From positions 1 through 60,799 of the forward strand of contig OMWI01000018.1 of the NCBI GenBank assembly GCA_900314715.1: a stretch of DNA of 60,799 nt, in the 5' to 3' direction. The position numbers were made by a program, and so were the translations under genes. Source of the stretch: an uncultured Prevotellaceae bacterium (GTDB lineage: Bacteria; Bacteroidota; Bacteroidia; Bacteroidales; Bacteroidaceae). The notes under the pieces were generated by a model that saw only the letters and a program-made list of their open reading frames with translations, made no database searches and was not told the origin of the DNA. This document shows positions 29,562-39,363 of the stretch, one piece after another. Each line of letters starts with the position of its first letter. Within the stretch, counting starts at the first letter, position 1.

Positions 29562-32090
29562 TTAATCGTCTCCTCCACCACCATTGTAGTTAGATGATGG
29601 TTCCTCTTCTTCATTATTATTCATTTCTTCTCGTTGACGCTTCTTGAGTGTTTGGTTTCCGAAGTTATACGTTAACGTGAAGTTGACCGACCTGCTTCTT
29701 CGACGGTTCAACTGATGGCGCGTGAAAGTATCGCTCTCGGTGAAATTCTCCCATCTACGTGAATTCAACACATCGCGACAATTGATGCTCAGCGTAAACA
29801 TCTTGTTGAAGAAATTCTTTCGCATACCGAAATCAAGGCCATACGACGGTTTCCTGTAACCCTGCGTAATCACCTGACGGGCACGATAGAAGCCATTCAA
29901 TTGCACGGAGATGTCGTAAGGCAACGTAACGCTGGCTGTCATTCGTGCATTGAAAGAGAAGTTGTGGTCTTCCTTGCCCGTTATCGTCTGTCCGTCTATG
30001 TCGTAAGAGAACCCGTTGATTTTATAATAATATGCGTTGGCCGTGGTGGTGAGATCGAGAATGCGGAAAAGGCGATTCTTCAACACCACTTCCAAACCTT
30101 CGCTCAAGCTCTTGGCAACATTCTTGGTGGTAGAATACATCAATCCGTCAGCTTGGTTTTGCCAATTGATGCGTTGCATCACGTCGGTGGTAGGACGATA
30201 ATATGCACTAACCATCAAGGAATGTTCTGTCCATGTCTTCAAATAATTCAACGAAAAGGAGTTGGAGAACTCTGGCGTCAACTCAGGATTACCGAAAGAA
30301 ACGGTAGTAGCATCGCGCGTATCCTTGAAAGAATTGAGCTGTCCACCCCAAGGACGACGCAGACGACGGGTATAATTCAATTGCAACTGGTCGTTATCGG
30401 TAAACTGATAAGAGAGGAAAACGCTGGGGAACAACTGGAAATAATCTTTCTTGAAAGGTTGAGCGCGTTTGGTGGCATCATGTTCTTGTTCCCACGTATA
30501 ACTTTCGGTGTCTACTTTCCAATACTCACCACGCAAACCTGACATGATGCCGAACTTATTCCATTTATAAGTCAACGTACCATAAAAGGCGTGTAAATCC
30601 ATATCGTAGATGAATCGATTGAAATAAGTCTTGTCTTCCGAGGCATGAATACCATCCCAACTCGTATTGTCGATAAACGATTCTTGCGGTGTGTTTTCAT
30701 GCGAGAAACGTGCTTGATAACCTGCCTCTACCTTAAAGTTCTCGGAAATGGGATTCTCATAGTCGAGCTTGATTTCCCACGAACGGTTGTTCATGTGGGT
30801 GGGTCTGCTTTGATACATAAATTCTTTAGCGGGATTCCATTTGCCCAACGCAGTATTATAGTAATTGGTACTGTCTTGGTAGAAACTCTCGTTGTCGGCC
30901 TTCCACTTACCATACGACACCATCAAGTCGATAAAATGCTGATCGGTAAACGAATGGCAATAGTCAAACTCCAAATGGTTCATGTTCATCTTACCGTCGC
31001 CAGCGGTGCGGCGCATCATCTGACGCGTATCGGTAACGTTTTCCCACATGCCATTGACTAACGTTCCATAATGATATAATGTGTTGCTCCAGTTCTTGTT
31101 CTTTCCACGCATAAACATACCGCTCAAAGAGAAATCATCTTTGCTGGTAGCGTGCAACGTAATACCTGCACGAGTGAAGAGATTGTTTCCCATTTGCGAA
31201 CTGGGCGCATTATACCATTGGTATTGATTGGTGAGTTTATAGGTTTGTTCGCTTTGCGTCTTTCCCTCGTTCTCACGATGACGATAGCCAATGTTTAAAT
31301 ATCCGTCCCAAACCTTACTGCTATAATTGATATTGAAACTGGTATTGGCTCCACCACGAGTGTTAGCACCGGCTTGTACGGAACCATAATAGCCTGGCGT
31401 ACGGTCTTTCTTCAGTACGATATTGATAATACCCGCACTACCTTCAGCGGAAAACTTGGCGGAAGGATTGTCAATCACCTCGATGTGGTCGATACTCTCC
31501 GCAGGTAATTGTTGTAGGATTTGCGCACGATTATCCGCGGTGAGTCCACTTGCCTTTCCATTAATCCAAACCTCAACGCTGGAATTGCCACGCAACGATA
31601 CGTTTCCGTCGTTGTCAACTTCTACGGACGGGATGTTTTCCAATACTTCGGAAGCAGATTGACCAGCATTGCCGATTAACTGACTTACATCGAACGACTT
31701 TCTATCTACTTCCAGTTTCATCGTAGATTTTTGTCCCGTAACGGTAACCTCTTTCAGGGAATGAGCATCTTCTGAGAGATAGAGAGCCGCATAATGATGA
31801 GAGGAATTCTTCGATGAAATGGAGAAATTTTTAGTGTAATTCTTGTATCCCACGAAGGTGAGCGTTAGGGTATAGTCGCCATTTTTCAAACCGTCGATAG
31901 CAAACTTACCGTCGATATCCGTGACGGCACCTTTCAACAAAGTCTCACTTCCTTGAGGGGAAATCCTGACGTTAACATAACTAAGAGGTTCATTGGAAAT
32001 CTTGTCCAATACCCTTCCCTTAACTACACCTTGAGAAAATGCCATTGTAGAATACAATAGCATTGAAAGAAAAAATATAAACCGGTTCAT
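29562..32090 (-). CDS. TonB-dependent outer membrane barrel protein
   Basis: About 842 residues from the ATG at 32090, which starts the signal peptide MNRFIFFLSMLLYSTMAFSQ. Domains: CarboxypepD_reg-like (about 22-105), TonB plug (about 115-225, IPSVEVDNDGNVSLRGNSSVEVWING), then an outer membrane beta-barrel of the type often annotated as outer membrane beta-barrel family protein. It ends in an acidic and glycine-rich tail after the last barrel strand (about residue 815). It is not SusC-like in size and no SusD partner is adjacent. It probably imports a ligand related to the esterase encoded downstream. The promoter is not a clean consensus. Confidence 0.85.
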   Translation of the reverse strand: MNRFIFFLSMLLYSTMAFSQGVVKGRVLDKISNEPLSYVNVRISPQGSETLLKGAVTDIDGKFAIDGLKNGDYTLTLTFVGYKNYTKNFSISSKNSSHHYAALYLSEDAHSLKEVTVTGQKSTMKLEVDRKSFDVSQLIGNAGQSASEVLENIPSVEVDNDGNVSLRGNSSVEVWINGKASGLTADNRAQILQQLPAESIDHIEVIDNPSAKFSAEGSAGIINIVLKKDRTPGYYGSVQAGANTRGGANTSFNINYSSKVWDGYLNIGYRHRENEGKTQSEQTYKLTNQYQWYNAPSSQMGNNLFTRAGITLHATSKDDFSLSGMFMRGKNKNWSNTLYHYGTLVNGMWENVTDTRQMMRRTAGDGKMNMNHLEFDYCHSFTDQHFIDLMVSYGKWKADNESFYQDSTNYYNTALGKWNPAKEFMYQSRPTHMNNRSWEIKLDYENPISENFKVEAGYQARFSHENTPQESFIDNTSWDGIHASEDKTYFNRFIYDMDLHAFYGTLTYKWNKFGIMSGLRGEYWKVDTESYTWEQEHDATKRAQPFKKDYFQLFPSVFLSYQFTDNDQLQLNYTRRLRRPWGGQLNSFKDTRDATTVSFGNPELTPEFSNSFSLNYLKTWTEHSLMVSAYYRPTTDVMQRINWQNQADGLMYSTTKNVAKSLSEGLEVVLKNRLFRILDLTTTANAYYYKINGFSYDIDGQTITGKEDHNFSFNARMTASVTLPYDISVQLNGFYRARQVITQGYRKPSYGLDFGMRKNFFNKMFTLSINCRDVLNSRRWENFTESDTFTRHQLNRRRSRSVNFTLTYNFGNQTLKKRQREEMNNNEEEEPSSNYNGGGGDD

Positions 32091-32188
32091 GACAATTAGA
32101 CGAAGCAAAAGAGTGAAAGTTTAATGACAATATGGTGATAAAAGCATCATTTTCTGAATTATTTGTTGCAGTTATTACAAAAATCACG

Positions 32189-32196
32189 TATATTTG
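32189..32196 (+). promoter_or_regulatory. -7 box of the duplicated membrane protein gene
   Basis: TATATTTG followed by C, 17 nt before the ATG at 32214, so the leader is very short. Confidence 0.55.
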
Positions 32197-32213
32197 CAAA
32201 AAATTCATGACTC

Positions 32214-33521
32214 ATGGAAGCAAAAAAACATCGTATCAGGTTTCACTCCTACAATGACTTGGAGATTAATCACCTCATCGTACCTTTCAATAGCATCTAT
32301 TTAAATATTGCCTTTGGCGTTTTTATCTTGGGACAACTCATGTTTTTGTTGGGTTTTCCACTCTTTGCCAAGCAATTGAATGTCAACGGAAACGTGATGT
32401 ATTTCTCTGCTCACCTATTTAGTTGGTTGGGCGAAGGATTCTTGCTTTATAGCTTGATGAGGGGAATGGTGGTATTGAAGAAGTCGTTCGGCAAATTGTT
32501 TTGGGCAGCCATCATAGGATTGACGATTGTTCGCCTGTCTTTGGGAACACTCCACCTGACAGGAGCCTTTGACGGAGACATCAGCATCCTTCTCTTTTTT
32601 GTTCTCATGATACCTTATTATATATTAGGATTTGAAATCAACCACTCATATTACGAGAAACTATCGGTGACGGGAACGTTGATGTTATTGACGGCTCTCC
32701 TTAATCTGACATATATCATAGCACAGACGTTTATAGGCAATTACTTGGTTACAGACATCATTTGTCTGGTTTGCGCTATTATATACATTATATTTTTACG
32801 TAGGATATTGGTGGGAAGTGAACATGTAGAAGACATCAGCAAGTTGACAAACCGCCAAGATGCGGATAATGACGAAAGCAATAGCAGGAACAAGCAGAAG
32901 ATTGAACGTAGTGATAGGCACGATATGGAAGTGAACTACGTAATTTCCCCAGAATCGAAACAACGCATGAATATCGCCACGGCATTGTTCATTCTTGCCC
33001 AAGTGATGCTGCTACTTTGTGCACCAGCCATTTCAGAATTGGCGGGAATACACAGGGGAACGTTTATCTTCATCTCACATGTGCTCAAGGGAATCTCAGA
33101 GGCATTCCTGATTTATTGCCTCATGAAGGGAATGGCTTCCTTGATGTATCCTTTCAAAAATGTTTTCATCGCCACTATTGTGGTGGTATTGTTGTTTAAC
33201 TTCACCGTAGCTCTCTTCGCATTCTTGGCATATTTCGGCATTCACGTGTTAAACGTCGTTATCATGCCAGTGCTCATCATTCGCACGATACCATATTTTA
33301 TGTTAGGATTCCTTCTCTATCATCGATATTACGGACTGATTTCACACCTTGGCATCGTGATGATGATATTCCTCTTTGGCAACATTCTTATCGAGGGATT
33401 CCTGCTATCGGGTACCATGATTATCTACGACTTGATATTGTTTGCCATTTCCGTGGCGTTTATCCTTTTCTTACGCACGGTAATGATTGGAAACGATACC
33501 TATCAAGCTCAGAAACACTAA
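32214..33521 (+). CDS. polytopic membrane protein with internal duplication
   Basis: 435 residues made of two related halves (about 25-205 and 248-430), each with about six membrane helices, joined by a charged linker (about 206-245, rich in Asp, Asn and Lys). The halves align, for instance ILGQLMFLLGFPLF with ILAQVMLLLCAPAI, and GEGFLLYSLMRGM with SEAFLIYCLMKGM. I do not recognise the family. It is monocistronic, divergent from the TonB-dependent gene, and followed by tRNA-Arg. A transporter-like or sensor-like role is possible, but no ligand motif is seen. Confidence 0.75.
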   Translation: MEAKKHRIRFHSYNDLEINHLIVPFNSIYLNIAFGVFILGQLMFLLGFPLFAKQLNVNGNVMYFSAHLFSWLGEGFLLYSLMRGMVVLKKSFGKLFWAAIIGLTIVRLSLGTLHLTGAFDGDISILLFFVLMIPYYILGFEINHSYYEKLSVTGTLMLLTALLNLTYIIAQTFIGNYLVTDIICLVCAIIYIIFLRRILVGSEHVEDISKLTNRQDADNDESNSRNKQKIERSDRHDMEVNYVISPESKQRMNIATALFILAQVMLLLCAPAISELAGIHRGTFIFISHVLKGISEAFLIYCLMKGMASLMYPFKNVFIATIVVVLLFNFTVALFAFLAYFGIHVLNVVIMPVLIIRTIPYFMLGFLLYHRYYGLISHLGIVMMIFLFGNILIEGFLLSGTMIIYDLILFAISVAFILFLRTVMIGNDTYQAQKH

Positions 33522-33605
33522 GTATAAAATCATTTGAGATAATACGCAAAATATGTTTTCAGGTAAAAACTTGAGAACATATTTTGTCATTATCCAAAAT
33601 TATGC

Positions 33606-33613
33606 TATCTTTG
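33606..33613 (+). promoter_or_regulatory. -7 box of tRNA-Arg
   Basis: TATCTTTG followed by C, 18 nt before the tRNA, with TTTG upstream at suitable spacing. Confidence 0.6.
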
Positions 33614-33631
33614 CACAACTAAAACAAAGGG

Positions 33632-33703
33632 GGTCCCTTAGTTCAATGGATAGAATAAGTCTCTCCTAAAGATTAGATCCGGGTTCGATTCCCGGAGGGA
33701 CTA
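33632..33703 (+). tRNA. tRNA-Arg(CCT)
   Basis: Cloverleaf of 72 nt: acceptor GGTCCCT/AGGGACT (one G-U), anticodon stem AGTCT/AGATT with loop CTCCTAA giving CCT, T arm CCGGG TTCGATT CCCGG, discriminator A. CCA not encoded. Confidence 0.95.
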
Positions 33704-33720
33704 CAGCAAACATGATTCTT

Positions 33721-33765
33721 ACGCACACAAATACGCATAGTTTTCGCGGTTTGTGTGCGTTTTTA
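33721..33765 (+). terminator. terminator of tRNA-Arg
   Basis: 11-bp perfect stem (33721-33731 with 33750-33760), 18-nt loop, followed by TTTTAT. Confidence 0.8.
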
Positions 33766-33801
33766 TATACCCTATCATTTGCTATCAATACATAAAAAAA
33801 T

Positions 33802-33959
33802 TCAATGTGGTGATAAGTTCCTAATGTCGGTTGGAGTACCCCTCTGGGGTAGAAATCGCTCAAATCTATACAAATCAAACAAATATTTTGATAGATTTGG
33901 TTAGATTTGTAAGATTTCTCGCCGTAGGCGACTGCCTCGGGATATTATCACCGCATTGA
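33802..33959. repeat. nested composite inverted repeat
   Basis: Outer arms TCAATGTGGTGATAA (33802-33816) and its reverse complement with one change (33945-33959). Within are a hairpin ACCCC TCT GGGGT and a long inner inverted repeat in which AGAAATC, CAAATCTA and AAATC pair with GATTT, TAGATTTG and GATTTCT, separated by matching 3-nt internal loops. It lies between tRNA-Arg and the convergent secDF terminator, and nothing in it looks coding. Confidence 0.7.
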
Positions 33960-33995
33960 TAAAAAAAAGCCGTGCAAGTTGAACTTACACGGCTT
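33959..33995 (-). terminator. rho-independent terminator of secDF
   Basis: Stem 33988-33995 with 33967-33974, extended by an inner AAGTT/AACTT pairing, then eight T residues on the minus strand (33959-33966). It lies 23 nt past the secDF stop. Confidence 0.85.
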
Positions 33996-34018
33996 CAGTA
34001 TATAAATATAATAATGTA

Positions 34019-37000
34019 TTATGCTTCTACCTTTTCTTCTTTAATCTTACGACCCATCACGAGATAAGCGATAGGAGAAGCGATGAAGATTGAACTCAAT
34101 GTTCCGAAGATAACACCTAACGTCATGGCGAATGCAAATCCCTTGATACTGCTACCACCGATGAACAAGATACAGAGCAATACGATCAACGTTGACAATG
34201 ACGTATTGATGGTACGTGCAAGAGTCTGGTTGATAGAATCGTTAAATACCTTTTGGATATCCTGTTTCGGGTGCAAACGGAGGTTCTCACGGATACGGTC
34301 GAATACCACCACCTTATCGTTAATAGAATAACCTATCACGGTCAAGATAGCACCGATAAACGTTTGGTCAACCTCCAATGAGAATGGCATTACGCTCTGC
34401 AACAATGAGAACAAGCCGATTACAACCAATGCATCAAATGCCAATGCAATGGTAGAACCCAATGAGAATGCTACATTGCGGAAGCGCAACAAGATATAAA
34501 GGAAGATAGCTATCAAGGCGATAAATACGCTGATGAATGCACCACGGGTAATGTTCTTGGCAATAGAAGGACCTACCTTTGTAGAACTGATGATAGAACC
34601 ACCTTCACGAACATCAGGATTCTTGAATGCATCAACATTAGCTTGGCTTACCAATCCAGCCTTCTTCAATGCGTTGTAAAGCATATCCTCAGCCTCATCG
34701 TCAACAGTAGGACTATTAGACTCAATCTTATAGTTGGTTGACATACGGATTGTCTTGTTGTCTGTACCAAGTGCAAGAGCACCAGTGTTGCAACCTGGGA
34801 ATGCCTCAGCAAGCAATGTACGAACTTGCTCGGGTTGTACAGGATTCTCAAATTGAATCACATAGTTACGACCACCCGTGAAGTCAATACTCTTACTCAA
34901 GCCTTGCCAGAAGAAGCTAATGACGAACACGACAATAGCAGCAAGGGCGAAGGCAAAGGTCTTCTTGTACATTGACATGAAGTTGAACTTCGTGTTCTGC
35001 ATCAAGTTCTTCGAAATGCTGGTATAGAACTTGAGGTTCAACCAACGATCCTTATTCATTTGATGTTCGTAAACGAGACGTGTAAGGAATACTGCCGTGA
35101 AGAATGAACATGCAATACCAATCATCCAAGTGGTAGCAAAACCACGGATAGGACCTGTACCGAATACATACAGGATGATACCTGTCATGAATGAAGTAAC
35201 GTTGGAGTCGAAGATAGCAGAGAAAGCATTCTTGTATCCAGCAGCCACGGCTTGCTTGATACCCTTTCCAGCACGCATCTCTTCCTTGATACGTTCGTAG
35301 ATAAGCACGTTAGCATCTACTGCGGTACCCAAAGAAAGCACCATACCCGCAATACCTGACATGGTCAATGCTGCTTGGAATGATGTAAGAATACCGAGGG
35401 TGAAGAAGATGTTAACAATCAAAGCCAAGTTTGCCATCATTCCAGGGATGAATCCATACATGGCAAGCATGTAAAGCATCAAGAGAATGAAAGCGATGAT
35501 GAATGAAATCACACCTTGTTGGATGGATTGAGCACCGAGCGTTGGTCCTACAACCTCTTCCTGAACAATACGTGCAGGAGCAGGCATACGACCAGATTTC
35601 AATGTATTGGCAAGGTCTTTAGTGTCTTCAATGGTAAAGTTACCAGAGATAGAAGACTGACCACCATCAATCTCACCATTAACACGAGGAGCAGAGTAAA
35701 CAACACCGTCAAGAACAATAGCGATTGCCTTACCTACGTTAGCCTTGGTAAGAGCAGCCCAACGACGAGCACCTTCGGTGTTCATGCTCATGGAAACCTC
35801 TGGAGAACCATCCAAATTGTTGAATTGGTCTTTTGCATCGGTAACGACGTCACCTTCCAATGGAGCACGACCAGAAGAGTTGGTCACCTTCAAGGCATGA
35901 AGTTCGAAGATGTTCTTTGAACCTTGAATCATGTCTGTTGGCTTAGCAGACCAAAGCAACTTCACGTCGGATGGCAAAATCTGCTTAGCGAGTTCTGAAC
36001 GAAGGATAGCGTTCACTTCTGCCGTATCACGAACATTGGCGAAACCAACCATACTCAATTGTCCGTCCGTTGGTTGGAACATGGCGAGCAATGGATGTTG
36101 CTTCTTAGCCTCATTCACCTCGTTCTCAGTATTCTTGGCAACACCAGCCTTGTCAGCTTCGTTGTTAATCTTGAACTTTGGTTGAGCTTCAGCGGGTTTC
36201 TTTTCTGCCTCAGTAGCAACGGTATCTACCTTTGTGGTATCCGCCTTATCGTCAGCATTAGCCAAACGAGCGTCGATTTGGGTCAGATAAGGAATGATCT
36301 CATTGGAATTATATGTCTCCCAGAACTCAAGGTTGGCACTTCCCTGCAAGAGCTTACGCATACGCTCTGGCTCACGAATACCAGGCATTTCCACCATGAT
36401 TCGTCCTTGTTGGCCTTCCAGTTTCTGGATGTTAGGCTGAACGACACCAAATTGGTCTATACGCGTGCGTACAACATTGAAAGAATTATCAATGGCAGCT
36501 TGCACTTCATCCCTCAAAGCCTTCTCTACTTCCTTGTCAGAACTCTGTGGAGAAACCTTGCCTTGCAACTGTTGTGTTGCGAAGATTTCTGCCAGACGAT
36601 GGCCTGGTGCATTCTTTTGATAAGCCTTAATAAACAACGAGATAAAGTCTGATTGACTTGTCTCTTCTTCCACTTTAGCTTCCTTCATTGATTTCACGAA
36701 AGCTGGGTCAGTCTTGTGGTCAGCCAACATTTCAACAACGTCTGGCACACTGATTTCAAGAATGACATTCATACCGCCTTTCAGGTCAAGTCCGAGACCG
36801 ATTTGCGTTTCCAAACACTTCTGATAAGAGTAAATACCCATGTACTTCACAGAATCCTTGTAATCCTGTTGTGCGATGGGGTCACTTAACTTTGCAGCCT
36901 GCGTGTCATAATACTTTGTGGCAGCAGAAAAAGACAAATAGAAGATGCTTGCAAGCGTCAACAAGACGGCTGTTACAATTACAATTCCTTTGTTTTGCAT
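34019..37000 (-). CDS. secDF: fused protein translocase SecDF
   Basis: 993 residues joining SecD and SecF, the proton-driven factors that help protein release from the Sec channel on the periplasmic side. The SecD part has an N-terminal helix, LGLDLKGGMNV, the P1 head (with a Lys/Glu/Ala-rich insert around 255-300), and a six-helix bundle. SecF begins near 670 (MSMYKKTFAFALAAIVVF) with SIDFTGG. The fusion is normal in Bacteroidota. A promoter box lies at 37070-37077 and a strong terminator follows. Confidence 0.95.
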   Translation of the reverse strand: MQNKGIVIVTAVLLTLASIFYLSFSAATKYYDTQAAKLSDPIAQQDYKDSVKYMGIYSYQKCLETQIGLGLDLKGGMNVILEISVPDVVEMLADHKTDPAFVKSMKEAKVEEETSQSDFISLFIKAYQKNAPGHRLAEIFATQQLQGKVSPQSSDKEVEKALRDEVQAAIDNSFNVVRTRIDQFGVVQPNIQKLEGQQGRIMVEMPGIREPERMRKLLQGSANLEFWETYNSNEIIPYLTQIDARLANADDKADTTKVDTVATEAEKKPAEAQPKFKINNEADKAGVAKNTENEVNEAKKQHPLLAMFQPTDGQLSMVGFANVRDTAEVNAILRSELAKQILPSDVKLLWSAKPTDMIQGSKNIFELHALKVTNSSGRAPLEGDVVTDAKDQFNNLDGSPEVSMSMNTEGARRWAALTKANVGKAIAIVLDGVVYSAPRVNGEIDGGQSSISGNFTIEDTKDLANTLKSGRMPAPARIVQEEVVGPTLGAQSIQQGVISFIIAFILLMLYMLAMYGFIPGMMANLALIVNIFFTLGILTSFQAALTMSGIAGMVLSLGTAVDANVLIYERIKEEMRAGKGIKQAVAAGYKNAFSAIFDSNVTSFMTGIILYVFGTGPIRGFATTWMIGIACSFFTAVFLTRLVYEHQMNKDRWLNLKFYTSISKNLMQNTKFNFMSMYKKTFAFALAAIVVFVISFFWQGLSKSIDFTGGRNYVIQFENPVQPEQVRTLLAEAFPGCNTGALALGTDNKTIRMSTNYKIESNSPTVDDEAEDMLYNALKKAGLVSQANVDAFKNPDVREGGSIISSTKVGPSIAKNITRGAFISVFIALIAIFLYILLRFRNVAFSLGSTIALAFDALVVIGLFSLLQSVMPFSLEVDQTFIGAILTVIGYSINDKVVVFDRIRENLRLHPKQDIQKVFNDSINQTLARTINTSLSTLIVLLCILFIGGSSIKGFAFAMTLGVIFGTLSSIFIASPIAYLVMGRKIKEEKVEA

Positions 37001-37069
37001 TTTATTATTTATGTTATTAATTATATCTTCTGTCGGCTATCGTCTATTGCGGTTTTGACATAGAACGTG

Positions 37070-37077
37070 CAAAGATA
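37070..37077 (-). promoter_or_regulatory. -7 box of secDF
   Basis: TATCTTTG followed by C on the minus strand, about 70 nt before the ATG at 37000. Confidence 0.55.
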
Positions 37078-37125
37078 CGCATTTTTTACCATTACGAAAA
37101 ATTTTAGCGTTTATTTATTCAATTT

Positions 37126-38217
37126 TTAAGGATTTGACCGCTTTTTGAGCCAACATATCATCGGATAATGGTCAGATAGAGTCACTTCGTCATCAACAAT
37201 GCACTTATATGGCAACCAATCATTGGAGCACAAAATATGGTCTATTCGCACATAAAATCGCTTCTTATTGTAGGTGATTCCCAATCCCGTTCCACTTTCC
37301 ACGAAGCAATCCACCAGATTTCTCGAAAGCATCCTACGGGTGTAAGAAATGGGGCCATCGTTGAAGTCTCCGCAAACAATCATACTGTAACCAGCATATT
37401 TATCTATATAGTTCAGCACGGAGTCTACTTGTGGATAACGTTTCGCTAAGGCATTTTGGTATTTATCTACGATTTTTCGCGATTCCACCTCTGCCCGTTC
37501 CTTGTCGGTCTCACCATTGATGATTTGATTAAATGCGTCTTTATCGTCTTCAGAATATCCTATGCTCTGCAAATGGTTATTGATAACCACAACCGTATCG
37601 CCATCTACCAACAAGTGAAAACCTACCGACACATTTCCCTTAGACTCATACTCAATGAGTTCTTTCTTCAAGATGGGAAAACGGGTGTAAACGGCCAAAA
37701 TGTCACTTTCCTTACTATGAGATCTCATCGTTTCATGATGGGGATAGACAGGTGAGAGAATGGAGTCCATCAATTGGCGCAATTCCTTTTTATGTCCCGC
37801 TTCCTGAATGCAAACAATATCGGCTTTCTGCTCTAAGAGAAACTTCAAAATGGGATTTTCTGCATTTAAATATTTTTCATATCCCATATGATTCACGTTG
37901 TACGTAATCACCTTTATGGCCTCTTCTGGCACGTCGCGACCAACGTTTAATGGAAAATATCGACGAATGGGAGGATAACAGCTCAAAAATCCCAAGATGG
38001 GGATAATGGCCCTACGGGGCTTAAACACCAACCAAAATATGAGGAAGCCAAAATTCACGAGGATAAACAATGGAAATATCAAACCCAGCATTGCCAACTT
38101 AGGGTGGCATATTGGATCGAAATGGTCGGAAAAACCCGCCAACAACATGACGAGTATCGTAGCTATGTTAGCTCCAGAGATTAATTGAACCGTGAACTTT
38201 TTTAGTTGCTTAATCAT
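37126..38217 (-). CDS. membrane-anchored endonuclease/exonuclease/phosphatase family protein
   Basis: 363 residues. Two or three N-terminal helices (about 10-75) anchor an EEP-fold domain (about 100-358) with the family motifs VITYNVNHMG, DIVCIQEAG, VCGDFND and the final SDHYPMI. The fold includes nucleases, phospholipases and phosphatases, and a membrane anchor makes a nuclease role less certain. The start overlaps the rhomboid stop by 4 nt, so both genes form one unit. Confidence 0.85.
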   Translation of the reverse strand: MIKQLKKFTVQLISGANIATILVMLLAGFSDHFDPICHPKLAMLGLIFPLFILVNFGFLIFWLVFKPRRAIIPILGFLSCYPPIRRYFPLNVGRDVPEEAIKVITYNVNHMGYEKYLNAENPILKFLLEQKADIVCIQEAGHKKELRQLMDSILSPVYPHHETMRSHSKESDILAVYTRFPILKKELIEYESKGNVSVGFHLLVDGDTVVVINNHLQSIGYSEDDKDAFNQIINGETDKERAEVESRKIVDKYQNALAKRYPQVDSVLNYIDKYAGYSMIVCGDFNDGPISYTRRMLSRNLVDCFVESGTGLGITYNKKRFYVRIDHILCSNDWLPYKCIVDDEVTLSDHYPMICWLKKRSNP

Positions 38218-39158
38218 TTCTTATTGCTTTGATCGAAAAGCTTGCGCTTCTCATCGGCAGTCAAACTATCATATCCGCTCTTGCGTATCTTGTCGAGGAT
38301 ATGATCTATCTCGTCTTGTTCTGCTTTCTTCCTGGCATTATAATCCCAGTCTACATTGGATGATGAGGTTGTTGAACTCGACGTATAGTTACTTTTCTTA
38401 TTTGACTTTTGTTCCCACTTGTTGCGTAAGTTGTTGAAAAACTCCTCACCCTGACTTCTACCGTAGCCAATCGTTGGATTCTTTTGCCAGTAACGAATCA
38501 GGAAGAAACCAAATATCATTCCTCCGAGGTGAGCCAAGTGTGCCACGTTGTCGCCTGTCGTTGCCAAGGCCGAGAACAATTCGATGGCGGCATACAAGAT
38601 GACAAACCACTTTGCCTTGATGGGAATGGGAAGCGGGAAGATGAAAATCCGCTCTTCTGGGAATATCATTCCGAATGCCAACAATATCGCATAGATGGCT
38701 CCTGATGCACCGACGGTTGTCCATAGATTAATCACGCTCGCACTATTGCGCGCCACCTCAAATATCTCACTAATCTTGAAGTTGGGAATCTGTTCTCCAC
38801 ATATCATGTAAAACGAACCCAACTGGGCAATTTCTTGTATCAAACCCGCTCCGACACCACAAACAATGTAATAAAAAAGGAATTTTTTTGCACCCCATAC
38901 ATTCTCTACCACACATCCAAACATCCACAATGCAAACATATTAAAAAATATGTGCTCGATATTGGCGTGCATGAACATGTACGTAAACAGTTGATAAAGA
39001 TGGAAATGAGGAGACAGACAAAAGTGCAATCCGAAGATGTCGTTCAAGTCTATTACGTTCCCTCCCAAAAGAGGAATTGACCTCAACAAATACATGGCGA
39101 TAAATGCCACTATATTTATAATCAGTAGATTCTTGGTAATCACCGGTATTCTGCGCAT
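38214..39158 (-). CDS. rhomboid family intramembrane serine protease
   Basis: 314 residues with six membrane helices. The catalytic pair is Ser152 in VGASGAIYA and His210 in HLAHLGG; HANIEHIFFNMFAL (64-77) is the conserved helix 2 motif with the oxyanion-side His and Asn. The C-terminal cytoplasmic tail (about 235-314) is charged and serine-rich, ending in a short helical motif (DEIDHILDKIRKSGYDSLTADE) common to Bacteroidota rhomboids. Promoter box TACTTTTG at 39189-39196 on the minus strand. It is co-transcribed with the EEP gene. Confidence 0.92.
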   Translation of the reverse strand: MRRIPVITKNLLIINIVAFIAMYLLRSIPLLGGNVIDLNDIFGLHFCLSPHFHLYQLFTYMFMHANIEHIFFNMFALWMFGCVVENVWGAKKFLFYYIVCGVGAGLIQEIAQLGSFYMICGEQIPNFKISEIFEVARNSASVINLWTTVGASGAIYAILLAFGMIFPEERIFIFPLPIPIKAKWFVILYAAIELFSALATTGDNVAHLAHLGGMIFGFFLIRYWQKNPTIGYGRSQGEEFFNNLRNKWEQKSNKKSNYTSSSTTSSSNVDWDYNARKKAEQDEIDHILDKIRKSGYDSLTADEKRKLFDQSNKK

Positions 39159-39188
39159 ACAAATATCCTTTTTCGATTAAAAACGGCA

Positions 39189-39196
39189 CAAAAGTA
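39189..39196 (-). promoter_or_regulatory. -7 box of the rhomboid operon
   Basis: TACTTTTG followed by TGCC on the minus strand, 30 nt before the ATG at 39158. Confidence 0.5.
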
Positions 39197-39302
39197 CGAA
39201 AAATATCCCTTATATTTGTATAAAAACATACTATAAAGCAGTTTTTTTCAAAAAAAAATTCACTTTTTTATGATTTTTGTTTGTTTTATGAAATGAATAT
39301 CC

Positions 39303-39310
39303 TATATTTG
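39303..39310 (+). promoter_or_regulatory. -7 box of the HU gene
   Basis: TATATTTG, about 53 nt before the ATG at 39364, in an AT-rich stretch. Confidence 0.55.
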
Positions 39311-39363
39311 TCACCAATTATCGACAAAAGTTTTAACATTCACCTAATTAATAATCAAAAATC

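Noticed and set aside
29562-32090. SusC of a polysaccharide utilisation locus
   Set aside because: The protein is shorter than SusC, of the general outer membrane beta-barrel type, and has no SusD neighbour.
34019-37000. SecD-SecF fusion as a novelty
   Set aside because: The fused form is normal in Bacteroidota.
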